Shown: positions 1-7,939 of the stretch, one piece after another
Position numbering within the stretch: position 1 is the stretch's first letter
Layout of the letters: each line of letters begins with the position of its first letter
Assembly (NCBI RefSeq): GCF_003478995.1
Contig: NZ_QUGI01000005.1
Span: 194,976-258,975, forward strand
Reading direction: 5' to 3'
Origin: Pseudoflavonifractor sp. AF19-9AC
GTDB lineage: Bacteria > Bacillota > Clostridia > Oscillospirales > Oscillospiraceae
Length of the DNA stretch: 64,000 bases
Made by a program: the position numbers and the translations under genes
The notes under the pieces: generated by a model
Seen by the model: the letters and a program-made list of their open reading frames with translations, nothing else
Told to the model about the DNA's origin: nothing
Database searches by the model: none

Positions 1-831
1 AGGGCCGGTGACGGAGGAGGTGAGAATGGCGGGCAGCCAGATTTTGGGGTTCTTCACGATATTGGGCATCTGGAGCATGGAGGTGCCCAGACCCTGGCTC
101 ACCAAGCCGCCCCAGCCGTTTTCCCGGAAGGACAGCACGGCAAAGCCCACCATGTTGGCGCAGCAGCCGGCCACCGCCGCGCCTCCCGCCAGGCCGGTGA
201 GGCCCAGCACCGAGCAGATGGCCGCCGAGGAGATGGGCAGGGTGAGGGCGATGCCCACCAGCACAGACACCAGAATGCCCATCCAGAAGGGCTGGAGAAG
301 GGTAGTCTGCATGATGAGCTGTCCGAAGGCGTCGGCCGCGGCGCCAATGGGGGGAGCAATGACCCAGGCGGCGCCTACACCAATTAAAATGGTGACAATG
401 GGGGTGACCAGGATGTCGATCTTGGTCTCCTTACTCACCGCCTTGCCGAATTCGGCGGCAATGATGGCCACAAACAGCACCGCCAGAGGGCCGCCCGCCC
501 CACCCAGGGCGTTGGAGGCAAAGCCCACGGTGACCAGGGAAAAGAGGACCATGGGGGGCGCCTGGAGGGCGTAGCCGATGGCCACCGCCATGGCCGGGCC
601 GCTCATGGCCGAGGCCAGGCCGCCCACAGTGTAGGTGATCTGCTTGTCCCCGCTGCCCAGGGTAGCCACCACCTGGGTGAGGAAGTCAATGTGGAACTGG
701 GTGCCGATGGTGTTGATGATGGTGCCGATGAGCAGGGAGCAGAAGAGGCCCTGAGCCATGGCCCCCAGGGCGTCAATGCCGTAGCGCTTGGCGGAGAAGA
801 CGATGTTCTTCCGCCGCAGAAATTCCTTCAT
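1..831 (-). CDS. PTS transporter subunit IIC-like permease (3' end outside window)
   Basis: This is a polytopic membrane protein that starts MKEFLRRKNIVFSAKRYG and continues with many hydrophobic helices and Gly-rich loops (GGLASAMSGPAMAVAIGYAL, ASNALGGAGG). The start and the later GLTGLAGGAAVAGCCANMVG stretch fit the EIIC_2-type family of PTS transporter IIC-like proteins, as judged by memory of the family. The start at 831 follows a GGAGAGAGG ribosome site. The gene runs off the left edge, so at least 277 residues are visible and the end is missing. A 36-bp dyad lies directly upstream and probably controls it. The substrate cannot be told from the sequence, and no EIIA or EIIB domain is visible. 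Confidence 0.75.
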   Translation of the reverse strand, partial: MKEFLRRKNIVFSAKRYGIDALGAMAQGLFCSLLIGTIINTIGTQFHIDFLTQVVATLGSGDKQITYTVGGLASAMSGPAMAVAIGYALQAPPMVLFSLVTVGFASNALGGAGGPLAVLFVAIIAAEFGKAVSKETKIDILVTPIVTILIGVGAAWVIAPPIGAAADAFGQLIMQTTLLQPFWMGILVSVLVGIALTLPISSAAICSVLGLTGLAGGAAVAGCCANMVGFAVLSFRENGWGGLVSQGLGTSMLQMPNIVKNPKIWLPAILTSSVTGP

Positions 832-868
832 AAAACGAAAACCTCTCTCCAAACAACAAAACAAAAAA

Positions 869-904
869 TGTGGTTTACAGGTGTCAAGACACATGTAAAC
901 CACA
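869..904 (-). promoter_or_regulatory. 17-bp-arm dyad upstream of the PTS permease
   Basis: Two 17-bp arms (869-885 and 888-904) are inverted copies with one mismatch and a 2-nt centre. Read on the minus strand, the centre forms TTGACA and the dyad is followed by a T-rich run. It could be an operator over a promoter for the permease gene, or a terminator for the upstream XRE gene. The sequence alone does not decide between these. Confidence 0.6.
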
Positions 905-948
905 TTGTACTGGAAATGGAAAATTTGTCAAGTCCCGGAGTCAAATTT

Positions 949-1845
949 TCAGTCGTCATCCTTGTAGGGGTCCAGCAGCACATGGACCAGGCCGCACAGG
1001 ATGCCGCCCACAGCAAACAGCCACCAGGCGGTGCGCCACAGGTCCAGAGCCAGCCCCAGCCCCACATAGATGGCGGTGGCGGTGATCATAATGGCGGAGC
1101 AGATGGTGCCGATGAGCTTGTTCCGCTCCCGTACCTGGGGGGTGGGGTTGTTGTCCCGGTTGTACTTCCACACCTGGTATTTCTCCTGGTCCATCCCGCC
1201 GTAGAGGAGGGCGGAGACCGACAGAGCCAGCAGGATGAAAAAGATGCCGCCGGCAGTCAGCTCATAGGGCTCCCGTTCGGGGAACACCGTAAAGAAGAGG
1301 AGCAGAAAGATGACTCCAACCAGAATCCCACCGATGCCCCCGCACATGAGCCAGATGAACCGCCGGTGGGCGGCGTCCCTGGCCTCCTGGGTGTAGCAGT
1401 CGGGGACGGAGGGATGCTTTTTGCGGAAATCCTCCTCCAGCAGGCCGCTGGCCACCAGCACCACCACACAGACGGCGATGACCGCCAGCAGCAGGGCCAC
1501 GGAGAGGGTCTCCGCCAGCCCGGCGGCCATGGTGAGCAGCATGAGGGCCACCCCCAGCAGGATTCCGCCCACCCCCAGAGACACCCGCAGGCCGTGGGCC
1601 GTGAAAAAGGCGTCATAGCCGTGGGTGTCCGCCTGGAGACTGGCCCGGGCGTCTCCCCGCAGCAGCAGGTCCAGGCTCACCTCATAGAGCTCACACAGCC
1701 GCAGCAGGGTGTCCATCTCCGGGAAAGCGGCGCCGCTCTCCCACTTGCTCACGCTCTGGCGGGAGACGTTCAGCTCCTCGGCCAGCTGCTCCTGGGTGAG
1801 CCCCCGGCGGGCACGGAGAAATTGCAGATTGTCGGAAAAGGCCAT
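949..1845 (-). CDS. XRE-family regulator with membrane C-terminus
   Basis: Residues 1-60 form a Cro/C1-type helix-turn-helix (FLRARRGLTQEQLAEELNVS, then RQSVSKWESG). A linker and several hydrophobic helices follow, so the protein should be a membrane-tethered transcription factor of about 298 aa. The start at 1845 follows GGAGG with good spacing, so the upstream in-frame codon is not used. It is followed by the dyad and then the PTS permease gene in the same direction, so it may regulate that gene. The same architecture occurs in the next gene to the right. The signal sensed is unknown. Confidence 0.8.
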   Translation of the reverse strand: MAFSDNLQFLRARRGLTQEQLAEELNVSRQSVSKWESGAAFPEMDTLLRLCELYEVSLDLLLRGDARASLQADTHGYDAFFTAHGLRVSLGVGGILLGVALMLLTMAAGLAETLSVALLLAVIAVCVVVLVASGLLEEDFRKKHPSVPDCYTQEARDAAHRRFIWLMCGGIGGILVGVIFLLLFFTVFPEREPYELTAGGIFFILLALSVSALLYGGMDQEKYQVWKYNRDNNPTPQVRERNKLIGTICSAIMITATAIYVGLGLALDLWRTAWWLFAVGGILCGLVHVLLDPYKDDD

Positions 1846-1995
1846 AGCCAGCACCTCCAAAGGGGGATTCAGGATGGCCCCATCTTACCCCGGCAGGACC
1901 GGCTGCGCCACCGATTCCCGGTTGCGTTTGAAGAACGGACCGTAAACTTTGGGTTGCACGGGGCAAATTTGGAGAAAAAGAGGGGGAAATGCCCC

Positions 1996-2589
1996 TCAGG
2001 GGTTCTTCTTCCGCTCCCGCCACAGCAGCAGGGTGAGCACCGCGCCGGCGATCATGACCAGGATGCCCAGGACCATAATCACCGTGGGAATGGTGAGAAA
2101 GACGGAGGCGGTGCGGGAGAAGGGGTCATCGGCAAAGAGGGCCTCCACGAGCCCCGAGTTTGTTCCGGACAGCCCCATAGACTGGGAGACGGGGGACATC
2201 ATGGCGGAGAAGGCGTACCGGGCAATGCCGCCTACCAGGGTCATGCCAGCCCCCTGGAGGAACAGGTAGACACCCGCCAGCCAGCCCCAGCGGCGCACCA
2301 TCCGGCCCAAAAAGGGGATGGCCTGATATTTGGGGTCGGGGGCGCGGGAGGGAGAGGACGAGGGGGCGGAGGATGGGCGAGAGGATTGGGGAGCCTCAGG
2401 GGAGAGCAGCTGATCGGTGGTAATCTGGAAGGCGCGGGCCAGCAAAACCACTTTGCTCAGCTCGGGGGTGGACTCCCCGGTCTCCCACTTGCTCACCGCC
2501 TGGCGGGAGACCCCCACCCGGGCGGCCAGTTCCTCCTGGGAGAGACCGGCGGACTTGCGGTAATAGAGAATCTTTTCACTCAGCGTCAT
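1996..2589 (-). CDS. XRE-family regulator with membrane C-terminus (second copy)
   Basis: An N-terminal helix-turn-helix (YRKSAGLSQEELAARVGVS, then RQAVSKWETG) is followed by a Ser/Pro-rich linker and about two hydrophobic segments that end RERKKNP. The length is 197 aa. The ATG at 2589 is preceded by ATGGAGG, which serves as the ribosome site rather than as a start. It is a short cousin of the regulator at 949-1845. A perfect 23-bp dyad lies between it and the gene upstream and may be its own operator. Confidence 0.8.
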   Translation of the reverse strand: MTLSEKILYYRKSAGLSQEELAARVGVSRQAVSKWETGESTPELSKVVLLARAFQITTDQLLSPEAPQSSRPSSAPSSSPSRAPDPKYQAIPFLGRMVRRWGWLAGVYLFLQGAGMTLVGGIARYAFSAMMSPVSQSMGLSGTNSGLVEALFADDPFSRTASVFLTIPTVIMVLGILVMIAGAVLTLLLWRERKKNP

Positions 2590-2715
2590 AATGATTGCCT
2601 CCATTTCATTCCGGTCGGAGTACATCGATCCGTCCGGGATTTCGGATAGGGCGGGCGCCGGTGGAAAACAGGGTTCCATAGGCTTGCCCCTCTGGTTCCA
2701 CCATACCAAAGGAGC

Positions 2716-2768
2716 GGTTGCGAAACCACCAGGCGGGGCTGGAATCTTCGCAACCAGTGGTTGCGAAG
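2716..2768. promoter_or_regulatory. Dyad CTTCGCAACC-N3-GGTTGCGAAG plus a related half-site
   Basis: Positions 2746-2768 form a perfect palindrome with 10-bp arms. A related GGTTGCGAAACC lies at 2716-2727. Both sit in the gap between niaR (stop at 2780) and the XRE gene (start at 2589). No T-run follows, so an operator is more likely than a terminator. This is inference. Confidence 0.5.
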
Positions 2769-2779
2769 GGTATTTTTCC

Positions 2780-3292
2780 CTAATCTTCCAGCAAAAAGCC
2801 CAGTTTGGACAGGGATTGGCACACCCGGTCATAGGCCGCCTGGTCAGGGCAGGAGAGGGTGTGGAGGTGAATCCCCTCCGTGAGCTGGGAGAGGGGGAGG
2901 GCCTCCGCCTGCCGGCAGCGGGCGATGAACTGGCCCACATCGTAGCGGGAGACAAGCTGCAGCGGGCCGGTGAGCTGGCCGTAGATGGGGTGCTCCACAA
3001 TGACGTCCAGTACGGTGCAGCCCTGGTCCACCATGGCGTTGAGCTCATCCTCCATGCCCGCTCCGTCGTGGCGTACCGCCACCCGTCGTACCAGACCGGA
3101 GGGGGAGCGCTGGACCAGATAGCCCCGGGGGGTGGCGGCAATGTCCATGCCGCCCGCCCGCAGAAGGGCGATGTCACCCACAATGATCTGTCGGCTGACA
3201 GAACATTTCCGGGCCAGCGCGGCGGCGCTGACCGGTCCCTTGGCGCTGCTGAGAAACCGGGCAATTTCCGCCCGGCGCTGGGTGCCGTCCAT
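2780..3292 (-). CDS. niaR: NiaR-type niacin-responsive repressor (HTH_11 + 3H domain)
   Basis: The 170-aa protein has an N-terminal winged helix-turn-helix (RRAEIARFLSSAKGPVSAAA, then CSVSRQIIVGDIALLRAGG). A C-terminal 3H domain carries its conserved histidines in VRHDG, VEHPIYGQL and GIHLHTL. In characterised relatives the 3H domain binds nicotinic acid with a metal ion, and the protein represses NAD biosynthesis or niacin transport genes. No nad gene lies in the window, so the target is elsewhere or is niaR itself. The promoter lies at 3347-3375. Confidence 0.88.
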   Translation of the reverse strand: MDGTQRRAEIARFLSSAKGPVSAAALARKCSVSRQIIVGDIALLRAGGMDIAATPRGYLVQRSPSGLVRRVAVRHDGAGMEDELNAMVDQGCTVLDVIVEHPIYGQLTGPLQLVSRYDVGQFIARCRQAEALPLSQLTEGIHLHTLSCPDQAAYDRVCQSLSKLGFLLED

Positions 3293-3346
3293 GGACGGTT
3301 CCTCCTTTCAAAAGACAGGAAATCCCTGCCTGCTTACGATGCCCCA

Positions 3347-3406
3347 AGTGTAGCATAAACATTTCTGTCGGGCAAGGTTGACTTTAGCGCTTCTATCCAA
3401 TACAAT
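3347..3406. promoter_or_regulatory. Divergent promoters of niaR (-) and the lipoprotein gene (+)
   Basis: Plus strand: TTGACT 3378-3383, 17-bp spacer, TACAAT 3401-3406. Minus strand: TTGCCC (complement of 3370-3375), 17-bp spacer, TACACT (complement of 3347-3352). The two promoters nearly abut, so one bound regulator could affect both. Confidence 0.65.
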
Positions 3407-3488
3407 AAAAGGTAGAAAATGACCAGAGGGCGGGGACAAAAAACCTGACCTTTTGGAGAATGTGTTGAGAAGAGAGATGAGAGTATCT

Positions 3489-4187
3489 ATGAAGCACCTC
3501 AGAAATATGTGCCTGGTTGGGCTGGTGACCGCCGTGGCGCTGCTGTCCGCCTGCGGCGTGAGCCGGGCGGACGCCTCTACCTATGTGCAGGGAGAGCTGG
3601 ACGCAGTCTACCGCGGCGTCTGCAACGACGACTACCTGAAATTAGTGGAAGACATGACCAAAGCGGACGCCGAGGAGAAGTACAAGTCCAATGTGACTGC
3701 CGAGGCGGAATATCTGCTTTACTATTTCCTGGGGGTAGAGTACCCCGACGATGCGGTCACCGCCAAGGCGGAGAGCCTGGTGAAGGAGATCTACTCCCAC
3801 GCGCAGTACACCGTGGGGGAGGCGGACAAGCTGCAAAGCGGCGACTTTGTGGTGGAGGTCACCCTGTCGCCCATCGAGATCATGCCCCTGCTGTCCGAGG
3901 AGAGCTACTCGGAAAACTGGCAGGCGGCCTGTGCGGAGAAGGGAATTACCACCCAGGAGGAGCTCACCAATGTGAGCGAGGAGGAATACGCCGCCATTGA
4001 CGCCGTCTATGCCATGGCCATGCTGGAGGAAGTGGAGGCGCTGCTGCCTCAGCTGAGCTACGGGGCGGACCAGGAGATCATGCTCCAGCTGGAGCTGGGG
4101 GATGACAACTACTACTCCCTGGTGGAGGAGGACTGGCAGTACCTGGACGGAGTCATGATCGACTATTACGGCGATTACGCGGAATAA
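3489..4187 (+). CDS. Predicted secreted lipoprotein, function unknown
   Basis: The N-terminus MKHLRNMCLVGLVTAVALLS ends in a lipobox (LLSAC), which predicts a lipid-anchored exported protein of 232 aa. The mature part is acidic and mostly helical, without a domain I recognise. In-frame ATGs at 3453 and 3477 are alternatives; 3489 leaves the standard signal peptide. It has its own promoter (3378-3406) and a strong terminator (4199-4243), so it is monocistronic. Confidence 0.75.
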   Translation: MKHLRNMCLVGLVTAVALLSACGVSRADASTYVQGELDAVYRGVCNDDYLKLVEDMTKADAEEKYKSNVTAEAEYLLYYFLGVEYPDDAVTAKAESLVKEIYSHAQYTVGEADKLQSGDFVVEVTLSPIEIMPLLSEESYSENWQAACAEKGITTQEELTNVSEEEYAAIDAVYAMAMLEEVEALLPQLSYGADQEIMLQLELGDDNYYSLVEEDWQYLDGVMIDYYGDYAE

Positions 4188-4198
4188 AAACGGCCAAA

Positions 4199-4243
4199 GG
4201 GCCCGCAAGCCTGACAGAAGCAGGCGGCGGGCCCTTCTTTTTC
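4199..4243 (+). terminator. Rho-independent terminator
   Basis: GGGCCCGC (4199-4206) pairs with GCGGGCCC (4227-4234), with an inner GCCTG/CAGGC stem, followed by TTCTTTTT. Confidence 0.85.
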
Positions 4244-4263
4244 GGGGATTTTGCGGGGAAAAC

Positions 4264-4292
4264 TTGACTTTCCCCCGGGGGTTTTCTAAAAT
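4264..4292 (+). promoter_or_regulatory. proS promoter
   Basis: TTGACT at 4264-4269 and TAAAAT at 4287-4292 with a 17-bp spacer, 50 bp upstream of the proS start. No room exists for a T-box leader. Confidence 0.65.
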
Positions 4293-4342
4293 AAGGAGTA
4301 CGAGTTTTCCAATCCCATTTTGAAATAAAGGACTGAGACGAT

Positions 4343-5788
4343 ATGGCACAGAACCCCAACAAGAAGCAGGTGGAGCAGATCACCGATATGGAGGTGGACT
4401 TCGCCCAGTGGTACACCGACGTGTGCAAGAAGGCGGAGCTCATCGACTACTCCTCCATCAAGGGGATGTTTATTTACCGCCCCTACGGCTACGCCATCTG
4501 GGAGAACATCCAGGCGGAGCTGGACAAGCGGTTCAAGGAGACCGGACACGAGAATGTGTATCTGCCCATGCTGATTCCTGAGTCCCTCCTGCAGAAGGAG
4601 AAGGACCACGTAGAGGGTTTCGCCCCCGAGTGCGCCTGGGTCACCCACGGCGGCAGCGAGAAGCTGGAGGAGCGCTACTGCATCCGTCCCACCAGCGAGA
4701 CCCTGTTCTGCGAGCATTATAAGAACATCATCCACTCCCACCGGGACCTGCCCAAGCTGTATAACCAGTGGTGCTCCGTGCTCCGCTGGGAGAAGACCAG
4801 CCGTCCCTTCCTCCGCCACCGTGAGTTCCTGTGGCAGGAGGGCCACACCATGCACGCCACCGAGGAAGAGGCCCGGGAAGAGACCATGCGCATGCTGAAC
4901 ATCTACGCCGACTTTATGGAGAACGTGCTGGCCATGCCTGTGGTCCGGGGCCGCAAGACCGACAAGGAGAAGTTCAACGGAGCCGAGGAGACCTACACTG
5001 TGGAGTGCATGATGCACGACCGCAAGGCCCTTCAGGCGGGCACCAGCCACTACTTCGGCGACGGCTTTGCCCGGGCCTTTGACATCACCTTCACCGGCAA
5101 GGACAACCAGCTCCACCACCCCCACCAGACCTCCTGGGGCGTGTCCACCCGTATGATCGGCGGCATCATCATGACCCACGGCGACAACAACGGTCTGGTG
5201 CTGCCTCCCCGCATCGCCCCCATCCAGGCCATGGTCATCCCCGTGGCCCAGCACAAGGAGGGCGTGCTGGACGCCGCTGCCGACCTGCTGAATCGCCTGA
5301 AGGCCGCCGGTATCCGGGCCCAGATGGACGACTCCGACCAGTCCATGGGCTGGAAGGCCGCCCAGTATGAGATGAAGGGCGTGCCCCTGCGCGTGGAGAT
5401 CGGCCCCAAGGATATGGAGAAGGGCCAGTGCTGCATCTGCCGCCGGGATTCCGGAGAGAAGGTCTTTGTTCCCCTTACCGAGCTGGAGAGCACCGTCAAG
5501 GAGCTGCTGGACGCCGTCCACGAGGGGCTCTATCAGCGGGCCAAGAAGAACCTGGAGGACCACACCAAGGTGTGCATGACCATGGACGAGGTCAAGGAGT
5601 TCATGGAGACCGAGGGCGGCTTCGCCAAGACCATGTGGTGCGGCGAGCTGGAGTGCGAGATGAAGATGAAGGAAGTGGCCGGGGTCTCCTCCCGGTGCAT
5701 GCCCTTCGCCCAGGAGAAGGTGTCCGACGTGTGCGTATGCTGCGGCAAGCCCGCCAAGCACAGCATTCTGTGGGGCGTGGCCTACTAA
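4343..5788 (+). CDS. proS: Prolyl-tRNA synthetase, archaeal/eukaryal type
   Basis: The enzyme charges tRNA-Pro with proline. At 481 aa it matches the short, archaeal/eukaryal-like ProRS rather than the longer bacterial type with an editing insertion. Class II motifs are visible: [34 protein letters not shown] and [12 protein letters not shown]. The C-terminal zinc-binding domain shows paired cysteines ([23 protein letters not shown]). It is preceded by its own promoter and followed by a terminator, so it is a single-gene unit. Confidence 0.95.
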   Translation: MAQNPNKKQVEQITDMEVDFAQWYTDVCKKAELIDYSSIKGMFIYRPYGYAIWENIQAELDKRFKETGHENVYLPMLIPESLLQKEKDHVEGFAPECAWVTHGGSEKLEERYCIRPTSETLFCEHYKNIIHSHRDLPKLYNQWCSVLRWEKTSRPFLRHREFLWQEGHTMHATEEEAREETMRMLNIYADFMENVLAMPVVRGRKTDKEKFNGAEETYTVECMMHDRKALQAGTSHYFGDGFARAFDITFTGKDNQLHHPHQTSWGVSTRMIGGIIMTHGDNNGLVLPPRIAPIQAMVIPVAQHKEGVLDAAADLLNRLKAAGIRAQMDDSDQSMGWKAAQYEMKGVPLRVEIGPKDMEKGQCCICRRDSGEKVFVPLTELESTVKELLDAVHEGLYQRAKKNLEDHTKVCMTMDEVKEFMETEGGFAKTMWCGELECEMKMKEVAGVSSRCMPFAQEKVSDVCVCCGKPAKHSILWGVAY

Positions 5789-5805
5789 TTGGCAAGAAAA
5801 ACAAG

Positions 5806-5841
5806 AAGCTGCCCGGTCCTTTGGGACCGGGCAGCTTTTTG
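5806..5841 (+). terminator. Rho-independent terminator after proS
   Basis: A 14-bp stem (5806-5819 with 5824-5837) has a TTTG loop and is followed by a T-run. It may also end the convergent minus-strand operon. Confidence 0.9.
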
Positions 5842-5855
5842 CATTGTGTAGAAGG

Positions 5856-6179
5856 TCAGTCCGGATAGAGATTTCGCAGGTAGGCCTCCGCGCCGTAGCG
5901 GAGACAGCGCTGCAGCCGCCGCTCCCCCCGCTTGATGGTGCGGGAGACGGTGGACTTGTCCACCCCCAGCTTTTCCCCGATCTCCCGCATGTTGAGTCCC
6001 TGAGCGTAGTACATCAGCAGGGCCTGGCGCTGGTGGGGGGTGACGTCCTCCTGAAGGCAGCGGATGAGATTTCGCTTTAAGCGGCTTATTTCCTTGCTGT
6101 TGTCGGCGGACATCTGCAGGGAGTACATAGCCATGTCCGCGGCATACACCTTACCCCGCCTATATCGTGTATTTGGCAT
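5856..6179 (-). CDS. Small sigma-70 region-4-like DNA-binding protein
   Basis: This is a 107-aa protein whose C-terminal half is a sigma-70 region 4 type helix-turn-helix (TPHQRQALLMYYAQGLNMRE, then IGEKLGVDKSTVSRTIKRGE). There is no region 2, so it is not a full sigma factor. Similar small proteins act as late regulators in phages and mobile elements. Its 5' end overlaps the preceding gene by 20 bp, which suggests translational coupling in a three-gene operon. Function is inferred only. Confidence 0.75.
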   Translation of the reverse strand: MPNTRYRRGKVYAADMAMYSLQMSADNSKEISRLKRNLIRCLQEDVTPHQRQALLMYYAQGLNMREIGEKLGVDKSTVSRTIKRGERRLQRCLRYGAEAYLRNLYPD

Positions 6180-6393
6180 TGCGCCGATACCCCCTGTCGT
6201 AGTAGCGCTCGGTCAGAACCGCCAGCTCCCGGGCCTCCCGGAGCATGGTGGACAGCATGTGGATGCGCTCCTCCAGCTGGCAGCGCTGATCCGCGTTGCG
6301 GGTGTGCTCCAGCCGGTACTGCAGCTGGCAGATGCGCAGGTCCAGCGCATGGGCGTGGGAGCGGTACTCGGCGGATAGTTCCAGCAGTGTCAT
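6160..6393 (-). CDS. Small coiled-coil protein, unknown function
   Basis: The 77-aa protein starts MTLLELSAEYRSHAHALDLR and is almost entirely helical with heptad-like leucines (LQYRLEHTRN, LEERIHMLSTMLREARELAV). The start at 6393 overlaps the stop of the upstream zinc-ribbon gene (ATGA), and its end overlaps the sigma-like gene by 20 bp. I do not recognise a named family. Confidence 0.6.
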   Translation of the reverse strand: MTLLELSAEYRSHAHALDLRICQLQYRLEHTRNADQRCQLEERIHMLSTMLREARELAVLTERYYDRGYRRNAKYTI

Positions 6394-6656
6394 GATAATC
6401 CCTCTCTCTCGTGGTAATTCAGACGGGCGCGGCAGGCGGCGCAGATGCGCCGGCCCCGCCAGGAGCTGCCCGGATCCGTGGGGTATTGCTCCGCCCCGCA
6501 CAGGGGACAAAACCAGAGGGGAGCCTCCAGCTGGCTGTCCCGCAGGGGTGGGCGGAGCCTGGGTTGGGATAGATGCGTGATGGATGCCTCCTTCCTGTTT
6601 GGATGGTCCGGGGAACGATGGCCCCGCCAGGCAGCCCGGACAACCTGGCGGGGCAA
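6390..6656 (-). CDS. Small zinc-ribbon protein
   Basis: A CPLCG...CAAC pair of knuckles near the C-terminus (LWFCPLCGAEQY, ICAACRARL) indicates one bound zinc. The start is uncertain. The ATG at 6656 gives 88 aa, but an AAGGAGG site inside the frame points to a shorter product beginning near ITHLSQPRLR without a standard start codon. The stop overlaps the next start as ATGA. Confidence 0.5.
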   Translation of the reverse strand: MPRQVVRAAWRGHRSPDHPNRKEASITHLSQPRLRPPLRDSQLEAPLWFCPLCGAEQYPTDPGSSWRGRRICAACRARLNYHEREGLS

Positions 6657-6675
6657 GAAAAATTTAAAAAAACGA

Positions 6676-6704
6676 TTGACAAGCGGGGAACCCTCTGCTA
6701 TAAT
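6676..6704 (+). promoter_or_regulatory. tRNA-Thr/tRNA-Tyr promoter
   Basis: Consensus TTGACA (6676-6681) and TATAAT (6699-6704) with a 17-bp spacer, 42 bp before the first tRNA. Confidence 0.85.
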
Positions 6705-6746
6705 ATCCCTTGCTGTTGGGCAGAACGCGCCAATTACGGCTGATAA

Positions 6747-6822
6747 GCTGGTGTAGCTCAGTCGGTAGAGCAGCTGATTTGTAATCAGCAGGTCGGGGGT
6801 TCGAATCCGTCCACCAGCTCCA
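6747..6822 (+). tRNA. tRNA-Thr (anticodon TGT)
   Basis: Acceptor GCTGGTG pairs with CACCAGC; CCA is encoded at 6820-6822. The anticodon loop TTTGTAA lies between GCTGA and TCAGC. It is co-transcribed with tRNA-Tyr. Confidence 0.96.
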
Positions 6823-6833
6823 CAATTTCATAT

Positions 6834-6918
6834 GGAGGAGTTCCCGAGTGGCCAAAGGGGGCAGACTGTAAATCTGTTGCGTTTCGCTTCGGTGGTTCGA
6901 ATCCACCCTCCTCCACCA
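6834..6918 (+). tRNA. tRNA-Tyr (anticodon GTA)
   Basis: This is a class II tRNA of 85 nt with a long variable arm. Acceptor GGAGGAG pairs with CTCCTCC and CCA is encoded. The anticodon loop is CTGTAAA. The last 21 bases of the gene plus one base recur at 7036-7057. Confidence 0.96.
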
Positions 6919-6956
6919 GAAAAACGGTGACCCCGTCAGGGGTTGCCGTTTTTCTT
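6919..6956 (+). terminator. Terminator after the tRNA pair
   Basis: AAAAACGG (6920-6927) pairs with CCGTTTTT (6946-6953), with an inner CCCC/GGGG stem. Confidence 0.8.
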
Positions 6957-7035
6957 ATCTGAGGGCGGATGAGACGGCGGCTCTTGGCAACGTGCCGGTG
7001 GCACGTTGCAACCGCCGGGCTTTTCCGCAGAAAAG

Positions 7036-7057
7036 CGAATCCACCCTCCTCCACCAG
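7036..7057 (+). repeat. Second copy of the tRNA-Tyr 3' end (att-like scar)
   Basis: The 22 bp are identical to 6898-6919, the T-arm/acceptor end of tRNA-Tyr plus one base. The copies are 138 bp apart start to start, and no integrase lies between. It looks like an attachment-site duplication left by a lost element, or a short segmental duplication. Confidence 0.6.
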
Positions 7058-7063
7058 CTCGTC

Positions 7064-7743
7064 GCAAGCGTCATATCGCTTGCGACGAGTTTTTTTATTA
7101 AAAAACTCATCGCTCGCTCATTTTGCTGCTCCTCGCTTCCAAATCACAACCGCTGCGCTGGGTTGTGATTTGGTGTGCCGCCCTCCGGGCGGCGGGAACG
7201 CCTCGCAAACGTCATATCGTTTGCGGCGACTTTTTTTAAAAGTCACCGCGCACTCATTCTGTTGCGGCTCCTTTCCAAACCGGACCCGCTGCGCTGGGCT
7301 CCGGTTTGGTGGCCACCCTTCGGGCGGGGAAGTATTCTGCAAGCGTCATATCGCTTGCGACGAGTTTTTTTATTAAAAAACTCATCGCTCGCTCATTTTG
7401 CTGCTCCTCGCTTCCAAATCACAACCGCTGCGCTGGGTTGTGATTTGGTGTGCCGCCCTCCGGGCGGCGGGAACGCCTCGCAAACGTCATATCGTTTGCG
7501 GCGACTTTTTTAAAAGTAACCGCGCACTCATTCTGTTGCGGCTCCTTTCCAAACCGGACCCGCTGCGCTGGGTTCCGGTTTGGTGGCCGCCCTTCGGGCG
7601 GGGAAGTATTCTGCAAGCGTCATATCGCTTGCGACGAGGTTTTTTTATTAAAAAACTCATCGCTCGCTCATTTTGTTGCTCCTCGCGTCCAAATCACAAC
7701 CGCTGCGCTGGGTTGTGATTTGGTGTGCCGCCCTCCGGGCGGC
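7064..7743. repeat. About 275-bp tandem repeats, 2.5 units, each with two related sub-units
   Basis: Units begin at 7064, 7339 and 7613 and are nearly identical. Each unit has two diverged halves of about 140 bp with the same plan: a GCAAGCG/CGCTTGC-type hairpin followed by a T-run, a stem with CGCTGCGCT near its centre (such as AATCACAACC/GGTTGTGATT), then a G+C-rich CCGCCC/GGGCGG hairpin. No believable protein is encoded, since the open frames follow the repeat. The function is unknown. Confidence 0.85.
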
Positions 7744-7771
7744 GGAATGAGGCAAATCCAATTGCCGATAT

Positions 7772-7785
7772 AGAACGGATGTTCT
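7772..7785. promoter_or_regulatory. LexA/SOS-box-like palindrome
   Basis: AGAAC-GGAT-GTTCT fits the GAAC-N4-GTTC pattern of Gram-positive LexA sites. It lies in an otherwise featureless stretch (7744-7881) with no gene start nearby, so function is doubtful. Confidence 0.3.
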
Positions 7786-7881
7786 ATATGAACATAGAAT
7801 ACTCCTTTTGAAGTCTTCTGTCAACCATGGGAGAGGAAGCTTTTTCCGGAGAGGGACCGGGAAAAGGGACTTTCCGGGAAA

Positions 7882-7915
7882 AGAAAAATCCCCGCGGACT
7901 TTCGTCCGCGGGGAT
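7882..7915 (-). terminator. Terminator of the P-loop ATPase gene
   Basis: A perfect 12-bp stem (7888-7899 with 7904-7915) with a 4-nt loop is followed on the minus strand by TTTTTC. Confidence 0.85.
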
Positions 7916-7939
7916 CATTTGCGCTGGAAAGTTTGGGGC

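Noticed and set aside
691-2649. Long plus-strand open frame of 652 codons
   Set aside because: It is antisense to two clear XRE regulators with ribosome sites and HTH motifs; its own product is low-complexity Gly/Gln/His-rich, typical of a G+C-rich shadow frame.
4286-5761. Minus-strand 491-codon frame opposite proS
   Set aside because: The product is Leu/Gly/His-rich with no motif, and proS carries all class II synthetase motifs.
7064-7743. Possible CRISPR array
   Set aside because: The repeat unit is about 275 bp and the whole unit is conserved; there are no short repeats with unique spacers and no cas genes.
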